NCBI GenBank assembly: GCA_020635275.1
Contig: JACKAA010000003.1
Span: 310,001 to 374,000 of the forward strand
DNA length: 64,000 bases
Source: Ignavibacteriales bacterium
GTDB taxonomy: Bacteria; Bacteroidota; Ignavibacteria; Ignavibacteriales; Melioribacteraceae
Direction: 5' to 3'
Below are positions 54,187 through 63,600 of the stretch, in pieces (within the stretch, counting starts at the first letter, position 1; every line of letters starts with the position of its first letter). Below the pieces are notes generated by a model. That model was not told the DNA's origin, did no database searches, and saw only the letters and a program-made list of their open reading frames with translations. The position numbers were made by a program, and so were the translations under genes.

Positions 54187-55206
54187 TTATGTTTTTATTA
54201 AAACTAATTTTGCTTGATTTTTTCTCAATGCTACAATTGTATCTTTTACTAAATAGGCAATTGGATCTTTTAAAGGATTATTCATATGAACCGTAATTGA
54301 AGCACCGGGAACAATTCCAAAATCAAGAAGTCTTCTTCTTTGCTGACCCCTACATATTGGAGCAACTTTAATGACCTTTGCTGTTTCACCAGGTTTTAAA
54401 TCAACCAATGTTTTTATTTTTTCATTACTAAATTCCTGTTCTAATAAAATTTCAACAGAAACTTTTGAAGCAAATAGTAAACTTAATTTAATCTCTTCTC
54501 CATCAGCAGCAATTGTTATTTTTTCATCGGATCTTGCAACTATTTTTATTTCTTTACCGGGATAAAATCCCTGATCAATTAATTGGGTATAAATTGTTTT
54601 AGGTTCATCTTCAATATGAAGAATTTTAACTACTTGACCAATTTCAATATTATTAAGTAATTTACCTTTATTAAAAAAATAACTTCCATCATTAGCTGGA
54701 ATTGGATCTCCATGCGGATCAAATTTCGGATTACCCATTTTTGCTGACAAAATATCTGCATCTTCTTGACTTAATAAATGCTCAACTTTTTCTGCCTCAT
54801 CATGCCAATCAATTTCTTTTAATCCGGTTTCCTCAGCTAAATAATTTTCCCATAATCTATGAACTCTAATTACTCTAAGAGCATAAGTTTTTCCATCTTC
54901 TGTCAGTGTAATTAACTGATTATTAAGTTTAACTAATTTCAATTTTTTCAGACTTTGCACAATTTTGGAAGCTTTATCAGCTGAAATGTTTAAATTGCCT
55001 GCAATACTATTTAGCGTCACATTCAGCTTATGCGATTCGTAATCATAAATATGTTTTAAGGCATCTTCTATTAAAACTCTTTTTGAATTTTGGTTAAGCT
55101 TTCTGTAATAATAAGCCAGACCTTTGTTTGGCCAAAAGACTAGTAACATTATTACAATTAAAAGAAAAAAAATACCTAATGATAAAAATGGACTTACAGT
55201 TATCAT
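54187..55206 (-). CDS. Membrane-anchored DtxR-like regulator fused to two FeoA/SH3-like domains
   Basis: 339 residues. One N-terminal transmembrane helix (LGIFFLLIVIMLLVFW, about 10-25) is followed by a winged helix and dimerisation domain of the DtxR/MntR family (about 40-175). Metal-site signatures are HRLWENY, WHDEAEKVEHLLS and FDPHGDPIP. Two SH3-like domains follow (about 186-253 and 266-339); the second is a clear FeoA (LKPGETAKVIKV, RRRLLDFGIVPGASI). Glu replaces the DtxR ligand Cys102, as in MntR. It overlaps dtxR by 4 nt upstream and lies 9 nt from feoB, so it supplies the FeoA function of the operon. Whether the tethered winged helix still binds DNA is unknown. Confidence 0.85.
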   Translation of the reverse strand: MITVSPFLSLGIFFLLIVIMLLVFWPNKGLAYYYRKLNQNSKRVLIEDALKHIYDYESHKLNVTLNSIAGNLNISADKASKIVQSLKKLKLVKLNNQLITLTEDGKTYALRVIRVHRLWENYLAEETGLKEIDWHDEAEKVEHLLSQEDADILSAKMGNPKFDPHGDPIPANDGSYFFNKGKLLNNIEIGQVVKILHIEDEPKTIYTQLIDQGFYPGKEIKIVARSDEKITIAADGEEIKLSLLFASKVSVEILLEQEFSNEKIKTLVDLKPGETAKVIKVAPICRGQQRRRLLDFGIVPGASITVHMNNPLKDPIAYLVKDTIVALRKNQAKLVLIKT

Positions 55207-55868
55207 TTTTTACTTTCCTTCAAATAAATATTGTTCACTAAAATTTCACTAAGTGAATGATTGATTCCATCAATTTCCACAATTATTGAGTTATCAAAAT
55301 TCAGTTTATCTATAATTTTAATTTCCTTATTAAGAGATATTTTAATCTGCGACAAATAATTCATTAAATCTGAATTTCTATCATTAACTCTTGTCACTGT
55401 ATAATTTTTTCCAATTTCACATTCTGACATAATTGTATCATCAGTTTGAATTCTATAATTCCCTTCTTTATTAGGTATTGGAGCTCCGTGCGGATCAGCA
55501 GCAGGGAAATTTAGATATTCATCAATTCTATCTATCAGATTATTTGTTGTACAATGTTCAAGTTTTTCTGCTTCTAGGTGAACATCACCCCAATCGTATC
55601 CCAAAGTTTCTACGAGAAACAACTCCCAAATTCTATGTTTTCGTAAGATATCTACAGCTATTTTCTTTCCTTTTGATAGAATTTTAATACCTTTATATTT
55701 TTTATATTCAACAAATCCTTGTTTTGAAAGTTTATTCGCCATATCAGAAATTGCAGCATTTGTAACACATAAATCATTGGCCAAAACAGACGTTGATATT
55801 CTGTTCCCATTTTCACGGGTCAGCAAGTAAATAGCTTTTAAATAATTTTCTTTAGAAATTGTTGCCAT
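55203..55868 (-). CDS. DtxR/MntR-family metal-dependent repressor
   Basis: 221-residue soluble regulator with a winged helix (KENYLKAIYLLTRENGNRIST, AISDMANKLSKQGFV), a dimerisation domain with metal ligands HRIWELF and HLEAEKLEHCT, FPAADPHGAPIPNKEG, and a C-terminal SH3-like domain. First gene of the iron operon, so probably autoregulatory and repressing feoB when iron or manganese is plentiful. A palindrome lies 15-28 bp upstream of ATG 55868. The Glu in place of DtxR Cys102 leaves the metal preference (Fe or Mn) open; the feo context favours iron. Confidence 0.92.
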   Translation of the reverse strand: MATISKENYLKAIYLLTRENGNRISTSVLANDLCVTNAAISDMANKLSKQGFVEYKKYKGIKILSKGKKIAVDILRKHRIWELFLVETLGYDWGDVHLEAEKLEHCTTNNLIDRIDEYLNFPAADPHGAPIPNKEGNYRIQTDDTIMSECEIGKNYTVTRVNDRNSDLMNYLSQIKISLNKEIKIIDKLNFDNSIIVEIDGINHSLSEILVNNIYLKESKK

Positions 55869-55882
55869 AATTACTAGTAAAG

Positions 55883-55896
55883 TTAAGCATACTTAA
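55883..55896. promoter_or_regulatory. Putative DtxR-family operator
   Basis: TTAAG-CATA-CTTAA is a 14-bp inverted repeat just upstream of the dtxR start codon. The half-motif TACTTAA occurs three times in this divergent gap (55890-55896, 55934-55940, 55966-55972), so the regulator could also act on the mrp side. AT-richness makes chance repeats possible. Confidence 0.5.
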
Positions 55897-55953
55897 ATTA
55901 TTTATCAAGCTACTTTTATTTATTATTTTTATTTACTTAAAACATAGGTTTTC

Positions 55954-55982
55954 TTGGTTATCACTTACTTAATTCATATTTT
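55954..55982 (+). promoter_or_regulatory. Possible promoter of mrp
   Basis: TTGGTT at 55954-55959, 17-nt spacer, TATTTT at 55977-55982, about 38 bp before ATG 56020. The spacer contains the third TACTTAA copy, a suitable place for repression. The -35 match is weak. Confidence 0.4.
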
Positions 55983-56019
55983 TAGCTTTAATTTTTTTAT
56001 AAATGCAGAAAGATAAATT

Positions 56020-56871
56020 ATGGCTGAAAATTTTAAAGATCAAATAGGAACAATGACGCCAAAGTTGTTGCCAAAAGTAAAATATACAATTGCTGTGGCA
56101 AGTGGTAAAGGCGGAGTTGGAAAAAGTACGGTTTCGGTTAATTTAGCATTAGCTTTATCAAAATTAGGCTTTAAAGTTGGACTTTTAGATGCCGATATTT
56201 ATGGTCCAAGTATTCCATTAATGATGGGTGTTGAAGGCAAACCTCAGATTTATCAGGAATCCGGTTCAAATAAAATGCTTCCGTTAGAAAATTATGGAAT
56301 CAAATTAATGTCAATAGGATTTTTAATTGATGATAATAATCCGGTTATTTGGCGCGGACCAATGGCAAGCGGTGCATTAAAACAATTCATGTCGGATGTA
56401 GAATGGGGTGAATTGGATTATTTAATTTACGATCTTCCACCAGGAACCGGAGATATTCAATTAACTCTTGTTCAAACAATTCCTTTAAGCGGAGCTATAA
56501 TTGTTACTACTCCTCAGGAAGTTTCTTTAATTGATGCAAAAAAGGGACTTAAAATGTTTGAGAAGGTTAATGTTAATGTCTACGGTATTGTTGAGAATAT
56601 GAGCTATTTTATTGCTCCTGATACTGGAAATAGATATGATATTTTCGGATCAGGCGGCGGTGAAAATTTAGCCAAAGAGCTTAATACTAAATTCCTAGGC
56701 GGTATACCAATAGATCCAAGAATTAGAGAAGGTGGAGATAACGGTAAACCAATTGTATATGAAATGCCTGAAACGCAAGAATCAAAAATAATTATTGGAA
56801 TTGCTGAAAAATTAAACGAGACATTGAGCGCAAATAATTCAACCGAAAACGATATTGAAATTGAATTATAA
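56020..56871 (+). CDS. mrp: Mrp/NBP35-family Fe-S cluster carrier ATPase
   Basis: ParA-like ATPase that carries Fe-S clusters to target proteins. 283 residues; deviant Walker A SGKGGVGKST with the signature Lys30 and Lys35, DADIYGPSIPLMMG, and DLPPGTGDIQLTLVQ. The CxxC that usually holds the bridging cluster in the dimer is absent: the aligned segment is MSYFIAPDTGNRYDIFG, with Ala199 and Thr202 at the Cys positions. The N-terminal MIP18/DUF59 domain found in many Mrp proteins is missing too. The nfu-like gene follows 9 nt after, supplying a CxxC scaffold. The divergent neighbour is the iron operon. Confidence 0.9.
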   Translation: MAENFKDQIGTMTPKLLPKVKYTIAVASGKGGVGKSTVSVNLALALSKLGFKVGLLDADIYGPSIPLMMGVEGKPQIYQESGSNKMLPLENYGIKLMSIGFLIDDNNPVIWRGPMASGALKQFMSDVEWGELDYLIYDLPPGTGDIQLTLVQTIPLSGAIIVTTPQEVSLIDAKKGLKMFEKVNVNVYGIVENMSYFIAPDTGNRYDIFGSGGGENLAKELNTKFLGGIPIDPRIREGGDNGKPIVYEMPETQESKIIIGIAEKLNETLSANNSTENDIEIEL

Positions 56872-56880
56872 ATTTAAGAT

Positions 56881-57117
56881 TTGAAATTGATTAGTAAAGA
56901 AAAAGTAGAAATTATTCTGGATTCGGTTCGTCCTTACCTGCAGGCAGATAATGGAGATGTTGAACTTGTAAATATTTCAGAAACTGGAATTGTTGAAGTT
57001 AAACTTATTGGAGCTTGTGCTGATTGCCCTCTTTCAACAATGACTTTACGCGCCGGAATTGAACGGGCTTTAATGAGAGAAATTCCACAAATAAGAAGAG
57101 TTGAAGCAATTAATTAA
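56881..57117 (+). CDS. NifU-like C-terminal-domain protein (Nfu Fe-S scaffold)
   Basis: 78-residue stand-alone Nfu domain. Cys46 and Cys49 in GACADCPLSTMTLRAGIE are the cluster ligands, and the fold runs from VRPYLQADNGDVELVNI to the end. Such proteins bridge a 4Fe-4S cluster between two monomers and pass it on. TTG 56881 is the start, with a TTG six nt further as an alternative. It lies 9 nt after mrp, so the two probably act together; tpiA follows 17 nt later. Confidence 0.93.
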   Translation: MKLISKEKVEIILDSVRPYLQADNGDVELVNISETGIVEVKLIGACADCPLSTMTLRAGIERALMREIPQIRRVEAIN

Positions 57118-57134
57118 AATAAATTTGGAGAAAA

Positions 57135-57890
57135 ATGAGAAAAAATATTATTGCCGGTAATTGGAAAATGAACAAAGATTTATCTGAAGCAGTTAAATTA
57201 GTTTCTGATCTAAAATCTGAGCTTGATGGTAAAACTTTAAATGCTGTTGTAATAGTGGCGCCGCCATTTGTTGCTTTAGAAGCCGTAAAATCATTAATAA
57301 AAGATTCACCTATTAAATTAGCTGCTCAAAATATGCATAATGAAGATTCTGGTGCATTTACAGGCGAAGTTTCTGCAAGCATGTTAAAAAGTGTTGGATG
57401 TGAATTTGTAATTTTAGGTCATTCTGAAAGAAGAACAATATTTAATGAAACTGATGAATTCATAAATTGTAAAGTAAAACAAGCATTAGCAAATGACCTT
57501 TTACCAATTCTTTGCTGCGGCGAATCATTAGAAGAACGTGAAACATCAAAAACAATGGAAGTTGTTGAAAAACAAATTAAAGCTGGATTGAAGGATTTAA
57601 CAAACGAACAAATTGAAAAGACTATAATTGCATACGAACCAATTTGGGCAATTGGAACAGGTAAAACTGCATCACCGGAACAAGCTCAAGAAGTACACGC
57701 TTTTATTAGAAAGTTATTAATTGAAATTTCAAACGAATCGGTTGCAGAAAATGTGACAATTCAATATGGCGGAAGTGTTAAACCCGATAATTCTAAAGAA
57801 TTACTTTCAAAACCAGATATTGACGGTGCTCTAGTTGGCGGCGCATGTTTAAAAGCTGATTCATTTAGAGATATTATTTTAAGCGTTTAA
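57135..57890 (+). CDS. tpiA: Triosephosphate isomerase
   Basis: Interconverts dihydroxyacetone phosphate and glyceraldehyde 3-phosphate in glycolysis. 251 residues with AGNWKMNKDL (catalytic Lys), EFVILGHSERR (catalytic His), AYEPIWAIGTGKTASPEQAQEVH (catalytic Glu) and the phosphate loop QYGGSVKPDN and GALVGGACLK. GGAG precedes the ATG. Read with mrp and nfu; a hairpin follows the stop. Confidence 0.98.
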   Translation: MRKNIIAGNWKMNKDLSEAVKLVSDLKSELDGKTLNAVVIVAPPFVALEAVKSLIKDSPIKLAAQNMHNEDSGAFTGEVSASMLKSVGCEFVILGHSERRTIFNETDEFINCKVKQALANDLLPILCCGESLEERETSKTMEVVEKQIKAGLKDLTNEQIEKTIIAYEPIWAIGTGKTASPEQAQEVHAFIRKLLIEISNESVAENVTIQYGGSVKPDNSKELLSKPDIDGALVGGACLKADSFRDIILSV

Positions 57891-57908
57891 ATTACCAAGA
57901 GTTTCTAA

Positions 57909-57941
57909 ATTGAGGGTGTTTTATCAGAAATCGCCCTCAAT
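57909..57941 (+). terminator. Hairpin after tpiA
   Basis: ATTGAGGGTG (57909-57918) pairs with CGCCCTCAAT (57932-57941) with one G-U pair. There is no clean U tract directly after it, so this may be a weak terminator or an mRNA-stabilising structure. Confidence 0.55.
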
Positions 57942-58052
57942 TGCCCTAACTTCTTCTTTTACAACAACTTACCTTTTCTTTCCAAGATTGATTTCAGCTC
58001 TTTTTTTTAGTATATTTTGTGTCTTTATATTTAGAAATTTACTAAAATTTTT

Positions 58053-60632
58053 ATGACTCCAAATAGACTTTTTATTCTAATTTTAATAATATTTTCCAAT
58101 ATTTCATTATATGCTCAATTTAGAATAAATCAGCTTTCTTCAGAATTTGAAAAGTTAAATGATCCTCTATTTTTGGGTGTAACATCAACAAGATCAATTC
58201 AAAGTTTAAATAATAATTGGAAATCATTTTTTCCTGAAAATCCGGATAATTTTTCTGAGGTTAATTTCCCAATTAGTTTTACATCAGAACAACCAATTAT
58301 TTTTGAAAAACAGTTTAATATTTCTGCAGATGATTTACTTAAAAATACATTTAAGTTAAATTTTCTTGGAATTAATTATGCCGCTGAAATATTTCTTAAC
58401 AATGTTGCAGTATATAAACATCCGGGCGGTGAAATTCCATTTTCAATAGATATTTCTTCCAATTTGCTAAATTATGATTCTCCAAATATTCTCAGAATTA
58501 TAATTCAGTATAATATTGATCCCCAAAATACAATTCCACTATTACAAAGATTTTTATTCCCTCAGAATTTTGGCGGGATTTTAAGAGATGTTTATTTATC
58601 ATCAAAACCAAAAGTTGGAATTAAAGATTTAGAATTTAATATTGCTGAAGATTCCAAGCCTTATGAAGGAAGACTTAACATTCAGGTTAATCTTGAAGAA
58701 TTTAATGATCTTGTATCTGACTCACTATTAGAAAATTATGACGGAAGATTTAAACTTGAAGCCTTAGTTCAAAAAACCACAGATACATCAAAAATTTATT
58801 TTAATATCTGGAATATAAATCCGACTAGAACAGAAAATTATGATATGAGTTTTTATGTAAGACTTAGAAATTTAATAAAGTGGAGCACAAAAACTCCCGA
58901 ATCTTATTTTATTTCTGTAAAACTTACAAATGGTGATGGATTTGTATATGATGAATTTAATAAAGTTATTACCCAAATTGATTTTCAAAAGAAAAATAAA
59001 GATCTGTTATTAAATGAAAAGAGTTTTGATATAGAAGGAGTTACTTATATCAGATCATTAAATAAGGATTATAATTATTCAATAATTGAGAGTGATATAA
59101 AAACTATTAAGGAAGCTGGATTTAATACAATTCGATTTAGTAAAGCTTTCCCACATCCCTACTCAGTTTATCTTTGTGAAAAATATGGATTATTTGCACT
59201 AATTGAAGTCCCATTAAATTCTGTTCCTGAGAATTTTGTGGATGATGATAATTTTCATGATCGAACTTTATCATTTTTAAATAGAACAATAAAATATTAT
59301 GATCAATTTCCTTTTGTTATTGGATATAGTGTCGGCGGTTCTTACTTAAGCAATTCTGAAAATCATATTAATTTCATATCCAAAATGAATAAAGCAATAA
59401 AAAAGATGTCGCCAAATAAATTTACTTATACATCTTTTATTGGCTTAAATGAAAATAGTGAAGTTAATACAGATCTATATGGAATTGAAATTTATTCTTC
59501 TAATCCGCTTTTACTTATTGAAGAATATGGACAAAAGGAATTTTCTGATTCTTTAATTTATTTTATAAGTGAGGCAACTTATCCAACTTATAAGGGTAAT
59601 ACAAATGGTTACTTAAATGATTATTCATTTGAAGGGCAAGCCAAATTTTTCGACGATGTAATAACTGCATCTAGAGAAACTAATATAAAAGGATTTGTTC
59701 TAAATTCTATGTTTGATTATAAAGGTGATTTCTCGCCATTATATTCCGGCAATAGCAATGAGAACATTTACCAAATAGGTATTTTACCTATAGAAGGTAA
59801 TAAATCAAGAATAAGTTATAATTTAGTAAAATCACGTTTGGTTACGGGTTCAAAGATTTCCATTCCAATTGGAAACAACGAAGAAGATGCACCTTTATTT
59901 TTTATCATAGCAGCATTAATAATTTCAGTAATTATTGCTTTGTTAATAAATTCAAAAAGAAAATTCAGAGAAGATACAACCAGAGCTTTACTAAGACCTT
60001 ATAATTTCTTTGCAGATGTAAGAGACCAAAGAATTTTATCGAGTTTTCATTCCAATATATTAATTCTTTTACTTGCCGGATCAAATGCATTATTAATTAC
60101 AATATTACTTTATTTCTTTAAGAATAATATTTTAGTAGAAAAAATCCTTTTAGCATTCGGCAATAATAATCTTATTTCTAACTTTAGCTCATTTGCTTGG
60201 AATCCTCAATTAGCTTTTATCTACATTTACATTGCAACAATTGTAATTTTTATTCTTATAAGTTTCTTAGTTCATCTATCATCATTTTTTGTTAAAACTA
60301 GAGTATTATATTCAAGTGTTTATTCAGTAGCTATTTGGGCATTTTTACCTCTTGCTTTACTTTTACCTATTGAAGCAGTTTTATATAAAGTACTTATCAC
60401 TCAATCCTACAACTATATTATTTATATTATATTGATTTTATTTTTAATATGGAATATTCAAAGATTTATAAAAGGGGTGTATGTAATATTTGATGTTCGT
60501 CCAATATTCATATACTTATCTGCATTTATTATATTATCAATAATAGTTGCTGGTTTAAGTTTGTATTTTCAATTTACAGTTTCGGCTTTCAACTATATTA
60601 GTCTTGCCGTAAAACAATATTTATTACTATAA
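58053..60632 (+). CDS. GH2-like protein lacking the catalytic Asn-Glu, with C-terminal membrane domain
   Basis: 859 residues. A signal peptide (LILIIFSNISLYAQ) leads to a glycoside hydrolase family 2 arrangement: jelly-roll sugar-binding domain (about 40-200; AAEIFLNNVAVYKHPGG, FGGILRDVYL), immunoglobulin-like domain (about 205-330) and TIM barrel (about 340-600; GVTYIRSL, IKEAGFNTIRFSKAFPHPY). The Asn-Glu pair that supplies the GH2 acid/base is replaced by Gly428-Gly429 in GYSVGGSYLS; Glu507 of FISEAT may be the former nucleophile. From about 613 follow one helix, a cytosolic stretch with RPYNFFADVRDQRIL, and about five helices resembling a Yip1-type domain. Probably a membrane-bound carbohydrate-sensing or structural pseudoenzyme. 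Confidence 0.72.
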   Translation: MTPNRLFILILIIFSNISLYAQFRINQLSSEFEKLNDPLFLGVTSTRSIQSLNNNWKSFFPENPDNFSEVNFPISFTSEQPIIFEKQFNISADDLLKNTFKLNFLGINYAAEIFLNNVAVYKHPGGEIPFSIDISSNLLNYDSPNILRIIIQYNIDPQNTIPLLQRFLFPQNFGGILRDVYLSSKPKVGIKDLEFNIAEDSKPYEGRLNIQVNLEEFNDLVSDSLLENYDGRFKLEALVQKTTDTSKIYFNIWNINPTRTENYDMSFYVRLRNLIKWSTKTPESYFISVKLTNGDGFVYDEFNKVITQIDFQKKNKDLLLNEKSFDIEGVTYIRSLNKDYNYSIIESDIKTIKEAGFNTIRFSKAFPHPYSVYLCEKYGLFALIEVPLNSVPENFVDDDNFHDRTLSFLNRTIKYYDQFPFVIGYSVGGSYLSNSENHINFISKMNKAIKKMSPNKFTYTSFIGLNENSEVNTDLYGIEIYSSNPLLLIEEYGQKEFSDSLIYFISEATYPTYKGNTNGYLNDYSFEGQAKFFDDVITASRETNIKGFVLNSMFDYKGDFSPLYSGNSNENIYQIGILPIEGNKSRISYNLVKSRLVTGSKISIPIGNNEEDAPLFFIIAALIISVIIALLINSKRKFREDTTRALLRPYNFFADVRDQRILSSFHSNILILLLAGSNALLITILLYFFKNNILVEKILLAFGNNNLISNFSSFAWNPQLAFIYIYIATIVIFILISFLVHLSSFFVKTRVLYSSVYSVAIWAFLPLALLLPIEAVLYKVLITQSYNYIIYIILILFLIWNIQRFIKGVYVIFDVRPIFIYLSAFIILSIIVAGLSLYFQFTVSAFNYISLAVKQYLLL

Positions 60633-60642
60633 GAGTTAATTC

Positions 60643-63600
60643 TTGCATCTATCTAAATTAGAAATATTCGGATTTAAATCCTTTGCAAATAAAACCGTTG
60701 TAAATTTTACAAGAGGTATTACTGGTATTGTGGGTCCAAACGGATGTGGCAAAACAAATATTGTGGATGCCATTAGATGGTGTTTGGGCGAACAAAAAAG
60801 CAGCACTTTGCGAAGTGATAAAATGGAAAATGTTATTTTCAATGGTACGCGAGAAAAAAAACCAATGGGAATGGCTGAAGTTTCATTAACAATTGTTAAT
60901 GATAAAGGTATTCTGCCCACTGATTTTTCTGAAGTAACTATAACCAGAAGAATTTTTAGATCCGGTGAAAGTGAATATTTACTTAACAAAAATATTTGCC
61001 GATTAAAAGACATAACCAACCTGTTCATGGATACGGGTATGGGAACTAACGCTTATTCCGTTATTGAGCTTAAAATGGTTGAAACTATTTTGAGCAATAA
61101 AACCGAAGAACGTAGAAGATTATTTGAAGAAGCTGCCGGAGTTAACAAATACAAATTAAGAAGAAGACTTTCATTAAATAAACTTGATGAAGTTAAAAAA
61201 GATTTAACAAGAGTAAATGATATAGTTTCTGAAGTTGAGAAAACAGTAAGATCATTAGAAAGACAAGCAAAAAAAGCTGATAAGTATAATCAAATTCAAA
61301 CTGAGTTAAGAGAAAAAGAACTCGATTTAGCTAGACGAGAATTTTATCTGTTTAGCAAACAACTTGAATCATTCCAAATTAATAATCAAACTTTAACTGA
61401 AGAAAAGAATCAAATTGATAAGCAAATAAGAGAAATAGAATCTTTGCTTATGAATTTTAGACATGAGATCAGTGGAATTGAAAGTGAATTTAGAACAAAA
61501 TCACAAATTCAAAATGAACTGAATGATAAGATCCATAATCTGCATAAAAATATTTCCGTTGCAGAAGAAAGAGCAAAATCATTAAATAGTAATATATACC
61601 GTTTTGAAGAAAACATTAAGGAATATAATTTTCAGAAAGAGGAAATTGAGCAAAACATTGTTGATTATGAATCAGAAATATCAGAATTGACTTCTCAACT
61701 AAGTGAAAAAGATAATCAGCTTAATGAAAGAAAAGATCTGCTTGAAAAGAATAGACAAGAATTACTTATAAATAGGCAAAATTTTAAATTGCAAAGTGAT
61801 GAGTTTAATGCTGAACAGCAAATAATTTCAACCTTGCAAAACGAAATTTCAAATAAAGAAAAATCTTCTGAAAATTTCAATATCTCAATAAATAAGCTTG
61901 ATAATAACATTCAGCAGCTAACCTCAAATATTGCAAAGAGCGTTGGATATTTAGAAGATCTTGAAAATGAAAAAGTCCAAATTCAGATTAAGTTAAAAGA
62001 ATCAGAGGAAAATTTTACAAGAAACTCTGAATTAAAAGAAAAACTTGATAATGAAATTTCCGGATTAAGAGTAAAAGAATTAGAAGAAAAAAACAATATT
62101 AATAATATTAAAGATAAGATTGAGTTTTTTAGTACTTTAATAAATAATCTTGAAGGTGTATCTCAGGGAACAAAATTACTGCTTGAAAGTGAAGGTTGGA
62201 CAAATAATGAAAAAGCAATTCTTGCAGATATCGGTTCACCTAAAGAAGAATACAGATTAGCTATTGAAACTGTTTTAAAAAATTCGTTAAATAATATTGT
62301 TATCCAATCGAGTGAAGACTTAAAAAGTGCAATTGAATATTTAAGAAAAAATGATTTAGGAAAAGCATCTTTTATAATTAATAATATCTTTAATAGAAAG
62401 ACCTCTTTGTTAGATAAAATAAATGCTTATAGTCTCAAGAAAAAGTATAAGAAGATTGAAAAAGAATCCGGATTTATTAACTGGGCATTGGAATTTATTG
62501 AAACTGAAGAAAAATATTTAACCTACTTTAAAAATTCCTTAAAACTTACTGCCGTTGTAAAATCATTAAATGATGCTTTAGGACTTAATAAAAAATATCC
62601 CGAATTCAATTTTGTTTCGGTTAATGGTGAGTTCTTAAATAATACCGGAAATTTAGAAGCTGGATCATCGGAAAAACTTGAAGATTCACTTTTTGGCAGA
62701 AGAAAATTACTTGAAAATTTAAAAAATGAATACCCGAAATTAGAACAGAATTTATCTGTTATAAGAAAATCAATAGAAGAAAAAGAAGATGAAGTCAGCA
62801 GAATAAATTTAAAAGTAATTTCTGATCAAGGTAAAATTTTACTTAACGAAATAAATAACATTGAAAAACAAATTTCTCAACTTGAATTTGAAAAAGAGAA
62901 ATCGAACCAGGATATTGAAAAAATTCAAAATGAGATTCAGGAAAAGGTTAGTGAATTAAATTTAACAGAACAAAACGTTGCCAATTTAAAACTGGATTTT
63001 GAAGGCAAGTCAAGTATAATAGCTGCTAAAAAAAATGAGCTGGAAGTTTTTGAAAATTCTCTTAATGAACAAGAAAATAAATATAGTGAATTACAATCAG
63101 CTTATAATAATCTTCAAATTGAAATTGAAAGATTAAGAGGTGAAATTCAAAACAAAACAAATTTGTTGACCAAATCTTCCGAGACAAAAACTTCTTTGAT
63201 ATCTTCTGTTGATAGATTAGAAAATGAAATAAAAAATTCCCATCAGGAAATTGAATCTATTCAATCATTAATTTCTGATACACAAAATGAATACGATGAG
63301 TTAGTTGGTGAAAAGAATATTGGGGCTGAAGCTTTATCCAAAATTGAAGAGCAACTTTTAAGCAAAAAGAATGAATCTTCAGAATATGAGCAAAAACTAA
63401 ATAACGTCCGTAATGAAAGACAAACTATTTCAGACAATATTCATGAAATTAGAGTTAAACAAAGTGAAACATCAATCAGATTTGAAAATCTGAACAATCA
63501 TATAAAAGATGAATATAACATTGAACTTGAGTATCAAGAGTTTGAAGATATTGAAACATTCGATTTTAAATTTGTTTCTGCAGAAGTGCATGATTTAAGA

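Noticed and set aside
60636..61028. 130-codon minus-strand frame opposite the start of smc
   Set aside because: Antisense of the Walker A region of SMC; the plus frame has the conserved motifs.
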